A stretch of 45,276 nucleotides of DNA from Nakamurella sp. GTDB taxonomy: Bacteria; Actinomycetota; Actinomycetes; Mycobacteriales; Nakamurellaceae. Made by a program: the position numbers and the translations under genes. The DNA lies in NCBI GenBank assembly GCA_017882715.1, contig JADGOY010000010.1, forward strand, positions 1 through 45,276, given 5' to 3'. The notes beneath the pieces are model-generated. The model was given only the letters and a program-made list of their open reading frames with translations, was not told the DNA's origin and searched no databases. Shown here in pieces: positions 26,555 through 34,944 of the stretch; within the stretch, counting starts at the first letter, position 1, and each line of letters starts with the position of its first letter.

Positions 26555-27940
26555 CGCCGACGACAGGCCGATCCAGCTCGGCGGCCGGCGGCAGGCGGCT
26601 GGGGCGCTGGTGCTGGGACACGGTCGGGTGGTCTCCGTGAGGCACTGGCCGACGCGGTCTGGCCGGACTCCAAACCGGCCCAGCTCCAGTCGGGGCTGCA
26701 CGCGCACATCTCCCACCTGCGCAAGCGCCTGGCTCCCGAGGGTGCGCCAGGCCTGCGGACGGGCGGCATCGAACGGTTCGGACCCGGTTACGCGCTCGGC
26801 TACCCGAAGACGCCGTCGACGCCTGACGCTCCGAATCACTGGCCACGGTGCCGTCCATGTCAATGGATTCGACCCGGGCACGGCGGTGACCGAGACACTC
26901 ACCCGGGCGCTGTCGCTCTGGCGCGGCGCCGCGCCGGCCGAGTACGCCGACGAGACCTGGTCACAGCCGGCGGCGCACCGGTGGACCGAGTTGCACGCCA
27001 TCACCCGGGAACGGCTCTACGGGGCCGGATTGGATCGCGGTGAGAGTGCCGTGCTGGTGCCCGAACTCCGGTCCTTCGTGGCGGAGGCCCCGCTACGCGA
27101 GGAACGCTGGCGGCCGCTGGCGCTGTGGCGGTCTCACCGGCGGGCCGACGCGCACGCCGCGCTGCGCAGGCTCCGCACACTGCTGGCCGACGAGCTGGGA
27201 GTGGATCCGGGGCCCGCTTTTGCAGTACTCAAGGCTGAGATCCCCTCCCAGGCAGGCAGTCTCGACACGATCACCCAAACGGCCGAGAAGCCGCTCGACA
27301 GCATTGCTGCGCCACAGCTTCCGCTCGCGCCCACCGACAACGGGTCCGACATCGTCGAGCGGGATGACGATCTCGCGATCATCGACGAGGCCCTGCGGTC
27401 GGCACTGGACGGCGACGGCCAGTGGTGCTCATCGAAGGCCCCGCCGGTATCGGCAAGACCCGGCTGCTGCGCCAGCAGATCGTCGTTGTCGTGCTGCTCC
27501 CCGGTTCGCAGGGTGACCACCAGCACGACCGGCAGGCCCTCCAGCCGGGGGAGGGCGAGGTCCCGAGGAACCGCAGCGAGCCGACGTCGCACCACTGCAC
27601 GTCGTCGACCGCGACGATCGGCCCCGCACGCGCGGACAGCTCCACGGTCGGCCCAGCACAACCTTCCTTGCAGCACCCCGAATGTGGTGTCGCCTGCCGG
27701 GTTGGCCGCATCCGTGTGTGAAGCGAGGACCAGTGTTCTCGTCGTCACCCCGCAGCCGATGAGCGGTACCGGAATCGGCGAGCTGGTCCGCGGCCGGCTG
27801 GGCGACGATCCCTGACGAGACGTTCGTCGGGTCGTGCCGTCGGACCACCCGCGGCAACCCGCTGCTGTTGCGCCAACTGCTGCGCGCCCTGGAATCCGAC
27901 GGGATCAAACCGACGGCATCGAATCCGGACACCGTCCGCG
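26555..27940 (+). pseudogene. SARP/BTAD regulator with ATPase domain, decayed and internally rearranged
   Basis: Pieces in order on the plus strand: DRPIQLGGRRQ, then ALADAVWPDSKPAQLQSGLH and AHISHLRKRLAPEG (winged helix); LTRALSLWRGAAPAEYADET to LADELGVDPGPAF (BTAD helices); VERDDDLAIIDEALRSAL, and in another frame VVLIEGPAGIGKTRLLRQ (P-loop). After a non-coding stretch come PQPMSGTGIGELVRGRLGDD and TTRGNPLLLRQLLRALESDG. At least four frameshifts separate these. The Walker B region expected between P-loop and the last two pieces is present only on the opposite strand (see the next entry). Confidence 0.82.
27476..27713 (-). pseudogene. Inverted Walker B segment of the SARP-type ATPase
   Basis: Read on the minus strand this block gives AANPAGDTTFGVLQGRLCW, then TVELSARAGPIVAVDDVQWC with DVGSLRFL (Walker B), then RDLALPRLEGLPVVLVVTLR and TGEQHDNDDLLAQ, with two frameshifts. 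This is exactly the part of a SARP/LuxR-type NTPase domain missing from the plus-strand remnant on both sides of it. The plus-strand P-loop ends at about 27475 and the plus-strand C-terminal part resumes near 27733. The simplest reading is an in-place inversion of about 240 bases. A separate antisense relic is possible but would need to match the gap by chance. Confidence 0.7.
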
Positions 27941-28226
27941 CCAATTCGCTGACTTCGCCGTATCGATCGGGTGATCTGACCCAATTGGACCATTTCGTTG
28001 ACTACACTGGGTAACACAGTTCGTGTCTTGGCTTAGAACCACGGGGGTCGCCGCAGGCAGCAGATCATCCGGGACGTACATGTCTCTCTGCGCTGTGAGA
28101 GCGGTCCACCGACTGCCGAACGGGGCGCCTGGCCGACGGCCGGCCCCGACACCGACTCGACACCCACCGGGTATCTGCATGCCCTGACGCGGTTCGACGA
28201 ATCCAGAACACCCGGAGGACGGTCAC
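27941..28226. other. Intergenic region before the SH3-zincin gene
   Basis: 286 bases between the regulator remnant and the secreted zincin gene. No coding signal is recognised. An AT-richer stretch around 27990-28020 could hold a promoter, but no clear hexamer pair was identified. GGAGGA at 28214-28219 is the ribosome-binding site of the next gene. Confidence 0.4.
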
Positions 28227-29168
28227 ATGTTCAGGACACGCAAATCGCAATTCTCGCGAGGGCTTGCCCTCGCCGGAGCCGGAGTTCTGGCCGTCACCAC
28301 CTCGATGGTGCTGACCACGACCGCGGCTCGCAGCCCAGTTTCCGCCTCGGGGCCGGACGCGAGTCGAGCGATCGTCAATTCATCGACAGCGGTCGCGCCG
28401 GTCACCACCCGGTCTGCTGCGACCGAGACCACGGACACGCCCGCAACCAGGGTGAGTACGCCCGCTCCCGTTCCGGCTCTCGACGCGACGCAGCCATCGG
28501 TGACACCCGCGCCAGACCCAGCACCCGAAGCGCCGCGTTTGTCCGCGGATAGCCTGATCACCGGGCGGGTGATGTGGGCGACCGAGTCGGTGAACGTCCG
28601 CGACACTCCAGGCACGGACGGCGCCGTCGTCGCCGTACTCAGCAGCGGCCAGTCGATCACCGCGGGAGAGGACGTCGCCGGGTGGGTGCCCATACACTCC
28701 GGTGACACTTACGGCTGGGCGTCATCGCACTTCCTCGCCGACGGCACACCTCCGGCCGAAACCCCCGCGCCGCAGCCAGAGCCGGCCTCGTCGGGCAATT
28801 GGATGACCGACATGATCCCACAGGTCGACCCCGGCGGCGCGGCCACCTGGATGTTCGAGAGGAACGGTTCTTGGGGCGCCTCCGACGGGCACACCATCTA
28901 CATCGACCCGGATGTTCCGTCCAGCAAGCGCTTCTCGGTACTGGTGCACGAATACAGCCATGTCCTGCAGGTCCAGGCGTACGGCAGCTTGAACGAATCA
29001 GTCGCCGCGATGAGCGCCCTGATCGGCGGCAGCCCCTCGGATGTCACGGCCAACGAGAGGGCGGCCGATTGCATGGCGCTGATGCTGGGGGCGACCTGGG
29101 TCAACTACGGCTGCGACGATTCGTTGCGTGCCGCGGCCGCGGCGATTCTGGCAGGCCACCGCCCGTAG
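28227..29168 (+). CDS. Secreted SH3-domain protein with C-terminal HExxH zincin-like domain
   Basis: 313 residues. An N-terminal signal region (basic RTRKSQFSR, then hydrophobic ALAGAGVLAVTT) is followed by a long Thr/Pro/Ala linker, and a bacterial SH3 module (GRVMWATESVNVRDTPGTDG to GWASSHFL, about residues 112-173). A Pro/Glu spacer leads to a C-terminal domain with H241-E-Y-S-H245 (HExxH), a downstream acidic residue in NERAADCMALMLGA as possible third ligand region, and two cysteines (DCMAL, YGCDD). The motif predicts a zinc metallopeptidase or an inactive relative. It starts at ATG 28227, 7 bases after GGAGGA. No family name is recognised for this combination. Confidence 0.82.
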   Translation: MFRTRKSQFSRGLALAGAGVLAVTTSMVLTTTAARSPVSASGPDASRAIVNSSTAVAPVTTRSAATETTDTPATRVSTPAPVPALDATQPSVTPAPDPAPEAPRLSADSLITGRVMWATESVNVRDTPGTDGAVVAVLSSGQSITAGEDVAGWVPIHSGDTYGWASSHFLADGTPPAETPAPQPEPASSGNWMTDMIPQVDPGGAATWMFERNGSWGASDGHTIYIDPDVPSSKRFSVLVHEYSHVLQVQAYGSLNESVAAMSALIGGSPSDVTANERAADCMALMLGATWVNYGCDDSLRAAAAAILAGHRP

Positions 29169-29296
29169 ACCTCCGTGGCAGCCGTTCCGGAGAATCGAGG
29201 TGTATCCGCCCAGTGGGCACGGGCTCTACATGTCCCGGCCACGGTGATGCCCGCGAGGCCAGGAGGCCCGCGACTTCCGACTGCTGACACCGACCC

Positions 29297-30157
29297 TCAG
29301 GCTGCGCCATCCAGCGCCGCGACCGTGTCTGCGGGGAGGGTGAGCGACGCCGCAGCGAGGTTCTCCTCGAGGTGCCCGACCGAACCCGTCCCCGGGATCG
29401 GGAGCATCACCGGCGAACGCTGCAGCACCCAGGCCAGCGCGACCTGCGCCGGGGTCGCGTCCAGTTCCTTCGCGGCGATGTCCACCGGGCCACCCGGCCG
29501 AGCCAACTCGCCCGCGGATACCGGTGCCCACGGGATGAAGCCGATGCCCTGGGCGGCGCAGTACTCCAGCACGTCCTGCGACGAGCGGTCGGTCAGGTTG
29601 TAGCGGTTCTGCACGGTCGCGACCGTGAAGACCTTCTGTGCCTCCTTGATCTCCTCGACCGAGACCTGCGACAGGCCCAGCGCCTTCACCTTGCCCTCGT
29701 CCTGGAGTTCCTTGAGCAGACCGAACTGTTCGGCGACGTCGACCTTCGGGTCGATGCGGTGCAACTGGAACAGGTCGATGACGTCGACCTTCAGGCGCCG
29801 CAGGCTCAACTCGGCCTGCTGGCGCAGGTACTCCGGGCGGCACAATGCGATCCATCGCTTCGGGCCGGTGCGAGCCAGCCCAGCCTTGGTGGCGATCGTC
29901 ACATCCGCGGGGTACGGGTACAGCGCCTCGGCGATGATCTCCTCGCTGATGCCGGGCCCGTACGAGTCGGCGGTGTCGATGAAGTCCACGCCCAGTTCGA
30001 CTGCGCGCCGGACGACGGCCCTGGCCACCTCACGGTCGGCCGGTTCGCCCCAGATGCCGGGTCCGGTGATCCGCATCGCCCCGAAGCCGAGCCGGTGAAC
30101 CGTGCCCAGGTCGCGGATGCCGAAGGTTCCACCTGCTGCCACGTTGATGTCGGTCAT
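29297..30157 (-). CDS. Aldo/keto reductase
   Basis: An NADPH-dependent carbonyl reductase of about 286 residues. The N-terminal [18 protein letters not shown] is followed by the catalytic Asp/Tyr block [12 protein letters not shown], the Lys in [27 protein letters not shown] with the catalytic His, and a C-terminal [16 protein letters not shown] cofactor-binding block. All tetrad residues are present. It is closest in layout to the oxidoreductase YajO/Tas-like branch. The start is ATG 30157; an in-frame GTG at 30166 is an alternative. The gene is monocistronic. Confidence 0.92.
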   Translation of the reverse strand: MTDINVAAGGTFGIRDLGTVHRLGFGAMRITGPGIWGEPADREVARAVVRRAVELGVDFIDTADSYGPGISEEIIAEALYPYPADVTIATKAGLARTGPKRWIALCRPEYLRQQAELSLRRLKVDVIDLFQLHRIDPKVDVAEQFGLLKELQDEGKVKALGLSQVSVEEIKEAQKVFTVATVQNRYNLTDRSSQDVLEYCAAQGIGFIPWAPVSAGELARPGGPVDIAAKELDATPAQVALAWVLQRSPVMLPIPGTGSVGHLEENLAAASLTLPADTVAALDGAA

Positions 30158-30277
30158 GACTGGCACAACCGGTGCAGGGGCCGAGGTTGTTCCTGATCGC
30201 AGGCAGATCTTCAGCGGAAATCACGAGGCGAACTGTTGGCGGCCGACCGCGAGGAACCCGGCGTGCGACGAGGCAAG

Positions 30278-30682
30278 GTGACCCTTTACCCGGACAATTC
30301 CGCTCTGGCGAAGCTTGTGCTCAGTGACGTCGAATCGACACACCTCCGGGAGTGACTGCGGCATCGACCGACCTCGCCGTTGGTGACAAACAGCATCGGC
30401 GTGGTGGAGTTCCGTAGACTCGCCGCGCGAATCAGCCAGGAGGCCCTGTCCACCGCAGTGCTGTTGCTGGCGTGTTGCTGGCGCGCATCGGTCACGTCGA
30501 GCTGACCCCGGGGACGCTGACACTCGCGGCCGAGATTCCACCCCCGAGGTGCGGACGCTCGACGCCTTGCATGTCGCGCTGCTGCGAGCGTGACCGACCT
30601 GCAGCCTCTGGTCACCTATCATCAACGAACGGCTATCGCGGCGACCGCGTACGGTCTGCCCGTCGCTGCTCCCGGACGATAA
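30278..30682 (+). pseudogene. VapC-type PIN-domain toxin, inactivated
   Basis: GTG 30278 starts VTLYPDNSALAKLVLSDVES, the N-terminal PIN block, then hits TGA at 30353-30355 where the family has a Trp (REWL). The same frame goes on with TNSIGVVEFRRLAARIS. Shifted frames give ARIGHVELTPGTLTLAAEIP, VRTLDALHVALLRA and DLQPLVTYHQRTAIAATAYG with LPVAAPGR before TAA at 30680. The acidic PIN residues D, E, D are mostly preserved but one stop and three frameshifts break the gene. About 90 bases upstream could hold the tail of the partner antitoxin (frame ending CDEAR at 30280), which is not confidently recognised. Confidence 0.78.
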
Positions 30683-30716
30683 TCGGCCACGCCCCGGGGC
30701 CGACCGACGAATCCGT

Positions 30717-31511
30717 TCAGGCCAGCGCAGACCGCAGGAAGGCGATCTCCTCGGCCCGCTCGGCCGGGCCGCCCGGGGTTTCCAGGATCACCGGCGCACC
30801 CGCCGCGCGGACGACTTCGACCAGGACCTCGGTCGCGATCTCCCCGCCGACAAGCGGCGCGTGACGGTCCCGGCCAGAGCCGGCCTCGTCACGCGAGTTG
30901 TTGCAGTGCACCAGGTCGATGCGCCCGGTGATGCCGCGGATCTCGTCGACCACGGTGCTGAGGTCCAGGCCGCTGGCATGGGCGTGGCAGGTGTCCAGCA
31001 CGAACCCCGCGCCGAACTCCCCCACCTGATCCCAGAGCCGGGCGATTGCTTCGAGGTGCCTGGTCATGGCATTGTCGCCGCCTGCGGTGTTCTCGATCAG
31101 GATCGGCAGTGGGAATCCGCCGTCCTCCTGTTGCCGGGCGAACGCCTTGCGCCAGTTGTCGAATCCGACGGTCGGGTCGTCCTTGGCCAGCACATGCCCG
31201 CCGTGCACGATCAGTCCCTTGGCGCCGATCGCGGCTGCGGCCACCGCGTGGGTGCCGAGCAGCTTGCGGCTCGGGATGCGGATCCGGTTGTTCGTGGTCG
31301 CCACGTTGACGATGTACGGCGCGTGCACGTACACGTCCAGTTCACCGTCTCGGAGCTCGGCGGCATGCGGGTGCTCCTTGGGTGTCTTCCACCCCTGCGG
31401 GTCGGCGAGGAAGATCTGTACCCCGTCGGCGCCCGACTCGGCGGCTTCCAAGATGGGGTTGGCGTCGTCTTCACGGGCACCGACGTGGACGCCGAGGGAT
31501 GGGACGGTCAC
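30717..31511 (-). CDS. Endonuclease IV-like AP endonuclease (TIM barrel)
   Basis: 264 residues of the xylose-isomerase-like TIM-barrel fold used by Nfo. Zinc-ligand blocks are visible: HAPYIVNVA, LIVHGGHV, ILIENTAGGDN, VLDTCHAHASG and LVHCNNSRDE. Family endonuclease IV cleaves 5' of abasic sites in base-excision repair. The GTG start at 31511 is used because VTVPSLGVHVG begins the fold there; a longer in-frame form to 31571 is unlikely. It is a little shorter than E. coli Nfo (285 residues). Confidence 0.9.
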   Translation of the reverse strand: MTVPSLGVHVGAREDDANPILEAAESGADGVQIFLADPQGWKTPKEHPHAAELRDGELDVYVHAPYIVNVATTNNRIRIPSRKLLGTHAVAAAAIGAKGLIVHGGHVLAKDDPTVGFDNWRKAFARQQEDGGFPLPILIENTAGGDNAMTRHLEAIARLWDQVGEFGAGFVLDTCHAHASGLDLSTVVDEIRGITGRIDLVHCNNSRDEAGSGRDRHAPLVGGEIATEVLVEVVRAAGAPVILETPGGPAERAEEIAFLRSALA

Positions 31512-31956
31512 GGGCCCGAGAGTAGCGGGGCGGGCCGACAGACCTTCCGACCGCGGCCGACGCCCGCGCATCGCGCCAAGCTATGACCAGGGGTGACGCA
31601 GCCGGACAGCCGGGACGGCGTGCCGGCTGGCAGCGTCGTCGCCGATTGCGGGGAAGATCAGAGTGCGGCGGACTCCCGGGAGCAGTGGTGACCCGCTCGG
31701 TGACGGTCGGCGCGGCGGGCTGGTAGTGCCGCGGGTGGCCCTCGACGTGCAAGTCGGGGAGCTTGCGGTCCAGCCAGCCGGGTGGTTCTTGCTAACAATT
31801 GTTATTGTAATGACTGTTAGCGTCTGCGGACACGGGCGCTGCGGTGTCATTCAATGCCCGATGATCCCGCCGCGGTCGAACCCGGGGTTGAGTGTCGGTG
31901 GCCGATGTCACCATCGGTTCAGCGCACGACGAGCGCGACGACCCAGGGGGTTCATC
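31512..31956. other. Intergenic region with AT-rich palindrome
   Basis: 445 bases. The minus strand from about 31760 to 31590 has codon-like composition (for example LDRKLPDLHVEGHPRHYQPA in one frame), but no family is recognised. The only sharp element is the AT-rich palindrome at 31791-31831, described separately. AGGGGG at 31945-31950 is the ribosome-binding site of the next gene. Confidence 0.4.
31791..31831. promoter_or_regulatory. AT-rich operator-like palindrome
   Basis: TAACAATTGTTA at 31793-31804 is a perfect 12-base palindrome. It lies inside a wider repeat, GCTAACA (31791) and TGTTAGC (about 31825), separated by 17 bases. The whole 40-base island is AT-rich in a GC-rich window, as expected for a promoter/operator. 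The nearest downstream genes are the broken gene at 31957 (plus) and the endonuclease at 31511 (minus), neither adjacent to a regulator. Confidence 0.5.
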
Positions 31957-32619
31957 GTGGACACGCAGTTGTTCGGGTCGGAGCGGCTCGCCGACCTTGA
32001 CCTGTCCGTTCCGGTGATCGAAGCTGCGCTGCGGCGTGCCGACACCGCCACCAACGCCGGCTCGCCATTGGATCCGCCGATCATGGAGGGGCTGAACCGG
32101 TGGGGCCTCACCACCCGGTACCTGCGCGAATCACTGGTCGCCTCGGGCTGGTCCTACGACAACCCGCGCAACCTTGCCCGCACCATCCACCGGTCCGGCG
32201 CGTTCGCCGTCGTCGTCACCACCGGTGACGAGAACACGGGTCTGGCTCAGCGAAACCCCGGCCCCAAGCATGCCAAGGGGTATGCGACAGGACTGGCCGT
32301 GCTCGGCAACGGGCAACTGGCGCTGGACCTGGGACCGCGACTGCCGACGGTGCAGCAGGGCATGGCGATCGACGCGTCACCGCAGCGAACCTGATTCCTG
32401 CTGTTCTACACCGACCTCGACAGCTTCAGCGCAGAGGTCTCACTGCCCGCCTCTTTCGCCGACGGGCGGATCACCCGCTGGGCGGAGCGCATCCTGCTCC
32501 CGGCGATCGCGCGAACCCGCTGTTCCGACGATGCAGAAGTCGTACGCGTTCAGTGGACGACCATCGTGGGCCCGGACGAGGTTGCGCAGCTATCCGCAAG
32601 AGGATCGGCCTCGCAGTAG
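31957..32619 (+). pseudogene. Hypothetical gene interrupted by an in-frame TGA
   Basis: GTG 31957 follows AGGGGG by 6 bases. The frame reads VDTQLFGSERLADLDLSVPV, then GWSYDNPRNLARTIHRSGAF and AVVVTTGDENTGLAQRNPGP, to TGA at 32392-32394. After that stop the same frame stays coding-like (FLLFYTDLDSFSAEVSLPAS, ITRWAERILLPAIA) to TAG at 32617. A Trp (TGG) would fit at the stop, since the related pattern TWFLLY is what one expects there. The full length would be 220 residues. Family function is unknown; similar proteins are recalled from actinobacterial accessory regions. Confidence 0.65.
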
Positions 32620-32626
32620 TCGGGGC

Positions 32627-32670
32627 CGCGCGACCCGCTGGTCGGAGCCGCGCTTGGCGCGGGTCGCGCG
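32627..32670. terminator. Strong inverted repeat between convergent genes
   Basis: GCGCGACCCGC at 32628-32638 pairs perfectly with GCGGGTCGCGC at 32659-32669 (12 base pairs counting the outer C-G). The 20-base loop can itself pair partly. It lies 8 bases after the broken plus-strand gene and about 107 bases before the end of the minus-strand ATPase operon. A shared terminator is likely. Confidence 0.45.
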
Positions 32671-32776
32671 AGAGTCCCCGCCACGAGCAGGCTCGTCGTT
32701 GCCGCCACAGCGAGCCTTGAAACGGTGCGGCGCGGCGCGTTCTTTCGCTGTTCGCCCGCACGGTGTCGGCCCCAAC

Positions 32777-33829
32777 TCAGCCCTCACCCTCGGCGATCGC
32801 CAACTCGACGTGCCCTCGCTCGATGCGTTTGGCGTCCAGATCGTCGACCGCGAGAGTCAGCGCGGCATGCAGGACGAGCAGCAGGTTCCGGCGCACATCG
32901 GACGGTCGGCTGGAGTAGTAGTCGTGCAGCGTCACGAGCGCGGCGTCGGCCAGCACCTCGTTGGCCTCGATCGCGGGCAGCCCGTGTCTGTCCATGGCCA
33001 GCGCGATCCGCCGGTGCGCGATGGCGGCGATCCCGCCGGCCGATGGCACGGCCGGCACGGAGATCATGCGGGACAGGAAGCCCCTGGCCGCACGGAAGGC
33101 CGGGTCATCCAGGTAGGTCGGGTGCACCGCAATGGCGGCCGCGGCGTCCAATTCCTCTGCGAGCAACCGTGGAATCGTGGCGAAGAACGCGGCGCGGGTC
33201 TGCGAGCTCTCCGGCAGGTAAGCCGTATTCAGCCAGCGGTCGGTGTCGTCCAGGACCAGCACCGGCGTCAGACCTCGCGATCGGAACAGGTCGAGGATCT
33301 GCCGGCCCTGATCCATGATCTGGTCGCTGGTGTGGCTCGGTTCGTCGACGGCGGCCTCCAGCTCGTAGGCCAGCCGGACGGACAGCCCGACCAGACCCGG
33401 CGTGACGCTGAACCCTCTGCCGCGCTTGATCTTCGGGCGGGTCTCGTTCTCGATCTTGCGGGCCTGGCCGCCGCGATCTGGCTGCGCCTGCTGGACCAGC
33501 CGGCTGACCACCTGTACCAGGTGGCGGACGAAGGCGACCGGATCGCCGGCGACCGCCGGGCGCTCGACGGCGACCGGAATGGGCAGCGGCACCAGATCCT
33601 CGACCATCGGGTGCAACGTGGCGGCGATGACGCTCGACTTGCCGGCGCCGCTGGTGCCCACCAAGGTGACCCGTTCGCGTCGCCGCAGCGCGGACGCCAG
33701 GGCTTGCTCGCAGCCGCGGGTCCCGGTCATGGTGTCGAACGGAACGTGCACGGCGAACAGCTCCTGATGCCTGGGTGAAGGGTCGAACGCTCCGCTGTCG
33801 TACAGGATCTCCAGATCCTTGCGGGTCAT
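32777..33829 (-). CDS. P-loop ATPase, second gene of a two-ATPase operon
   Basis: 350 residues. An N-terminal lead (residues 1-50) is followed by Walker A G58-TSGAGKSS66 and Walker B VLVLDDTDRW (D194, D195). The latter has the ...DDxDRW form of KAP/Orc1-Cdc6-like ATPases. The region after residue 200 has a sensor-like PRLLAEELDAAAAIAVHP, and a C-terminal helical domain (AHRRIALAMDRHGLPAIEAN). No known effector domain is seen. It overlaps the upstream ATPase gene by 4 bases (ATGA), so the two are coupled. The exact family is not recognised; archaeal-type AAA or STAND-like switches are possible. Confidence 0.8.
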   Translation of the reverse strand: MTRKDLEILYDSGAFDPSPRHQELFAVHVPFDTMTGTRGCEQALASALRRRERVTLVGTSGAGKSSVIAATLHPMVEDLVPLPIPVAVERPAVAGDPVAFVRHLVQVVSRLVQQAQPDRGGQARKIENETRPKIKRGRGFSVTPGLVGLSVRLAYELEAAVDEPSHTSDQIMDQGRQILDLFRSRGLTPVLVLDDTDRWLNTAYLPESSQTRAAFFATIPRLLAEELDAAAAIAVHPTYLDDPAFRAARGFLSRMISVPAVPSAGGIAAIAHRRIALAMDRHGLPAIEANEVLADAALVTLHDYYSSRPSDVRRNLLLVLHAALTLAVDDLDAKRIERGHVELAIAEGEG

Positions 33830-34917
33830 GTCGACCCCTGATCGCGCGAATCCGGATCGGACTGTGGATCATGAGACGCCGGCGTCGCCGGCGCCGGTTC
33901 GCCGAACTCGGCCGGCGGCTTGAGCCGGTACAGCTTGCGCGGCCGGCCGCGCCCGGTGTTCTCCTCCCGCATGTCCACCAAGCCCCTGTCCTCCAGTTCG
34001 GCCATCACCTGAATCACCCGCGTCCGGGTCCAGCCCATCCGCGCGAGCAATCGCTCGTCGGACGCACTGGACCAACCCAAGGCCTCCAGTTCCTGGGCGA
34101 GCATCCGCGCCGGCCGGCTCAAATCGCCGATCGCCGCGGCTCTCGCCTCGAGTCCCGCAATGGCATTGAACCGCTGACCCCCGACAGCGGGCGTCGCGAC
34201 CAGCTCGCGAAGCAGGTCCAGCAGGCGCCGCGGCGTCTCCCTGGCACTGTCCGTCAACACCGTGACCAGCTCGGCGGGCAGGTCCGCACCCGGCTGACCG
34301 GGCGGACCCAGGCGCCGGCGGGCGAGTTCCACAGCCTCCTCGGCGGCCAGCGATCCCAACTCCACCCGGGTCTCGAAGAACACGTCCGCAGGTGGCCGCA
34401 ACAGGCCACTCAGCTGGGCCGTCGAAGTGGTGACCAGCCAGCGCACGTCGATCTGCCAGAGCTCGTCGCGCAGCGCGCCGAACACCTCGGACCCAGCCGC
34501 CGCGGTCACATCCTCGACAACCATGATTCGCGTGCTGCCAGACTCCGATTCTTGGGCGTCACCGATCTCCCTTCTCAATTCGTCGAGTAACTGCACTGGG
34601 GTTCGGTGGTGCGCGGTGTCAGACAGTCCGGGCTCGTCGCGCGGTCGGGTGGCGGCGAGCACCGCGGCCAACAGGTCAGCTGCAGTGCGAGCCTCGTTGG
34701 CCCGGACGTAGGTGTACCGGAGCAGGTCACCGGCCGCATGCGACCGGAACATCATCGCGCGGACCAGCGAGGACTTGCCGCTTCCGGGCTGCCCGACGAC
34801 CAGGCAGTTGAGGCCGGACCGCAGGGATCGTTCGATCCTGGCCAGCGCGTCGTCGCGGCCGACGAACAAGGCTTGATCCGCCGAGTTGTCCAGGAGGGGT
34901 CGACCGCTGAGCTGCAT
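33826..34917 (-). CDS. AAA+ ATPase with C-terminal winged-helix domain
   Basis: 363 residues. The N-terminal FVGRDDALARIERSLRSG box precedes Walker A G42-QPGSGKSS50, then Walker B IMVVEDV near 132 and RWLVTTS (sensor 1). A lid region (ELVTVLTDSARETPRRLLDL) leads to a winged helix at about 285-345 (ASDERLLARMGWTRTRVIQV, ELEDRGLVDMREENTGRGRP). The layout resembles Orc1/Cdc6-like ATPases with a DNA-binding wing. ATG 34917 begins about 6 bases after a TATAGT box, so the mRNA looks leaderless. A 5-1-5 palindrome precedes it. The coupled downstream ATPase suggests a two-component ATP-dependent complex. Confidence 0.82.
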   Translation of the reverse strand: MQLSGRPLLDNSADQALFVGRDDALARIERSLRSGLNCLVVGQPGSGKSSLVRAMMFRSHAAGDLLRYTYVRANEARTAADLLAAVLAATRPRDEPGLSDTAHHRTPVQLLDELRREIGDAQESESGSTRIMVVEDVTAAAGSEVFGALRDELWQIDVRWLVTTSTAQLSGLLRPPADVFFETRVELGSLAAEEAVELARRRLGPPGQPGADLPAELVTVLTDSARETPRRLLDLLRELVATPAVGGQRFNAIAGLEARAAAIGDLSRPARMLAQELEALGWSSASDERLLARMGWTRTRVIQVMAELEDRGLVDMREENTGRGRPRKLYRLKPPAEFGEPAPATPASHDPQSDPDSRDQGST

Positions 34918-34923
34918 GTGCTA

Positions 34924-34944
34924 ACTATACTTACGGTAAGGAGT
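34924..34944 (-). promoter_or_regulatory. Leaderless promoter with palindrome for the two-ATPase operon
   Basis: On the minus strand CTTAC-C-GTAAG (5-1-5 palindrome) is followed directly by TATAGT and, 6 bases later, by the ATG at 34917. TATAGT fits a -10 element for transcription starting at or near the start codon. The palindrome would sit between -35 and -10, where a repressor would block the promoter. The -35 is not clear (TTCCTC-like). Confidence 0.5.

Noticed and set aside
27421-27475. Treating the P-loop frame from 27422 as an independent small gene
   Set aside because: It starts directly at the P-loop after the BTAD part, and its later codons are antisense to the Walker B block; it is part of the same broken regulator.
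32392-32394. Selenocysteine or alternative genetic code to explain TGA in the 31957 gene and in VapC
   Set aside because: Intact genes here use TGG for Trp and TGA as the normal stop; no SECIS-like hairpin or selenoprotein context was seen; simple nonsense mutation is enough.
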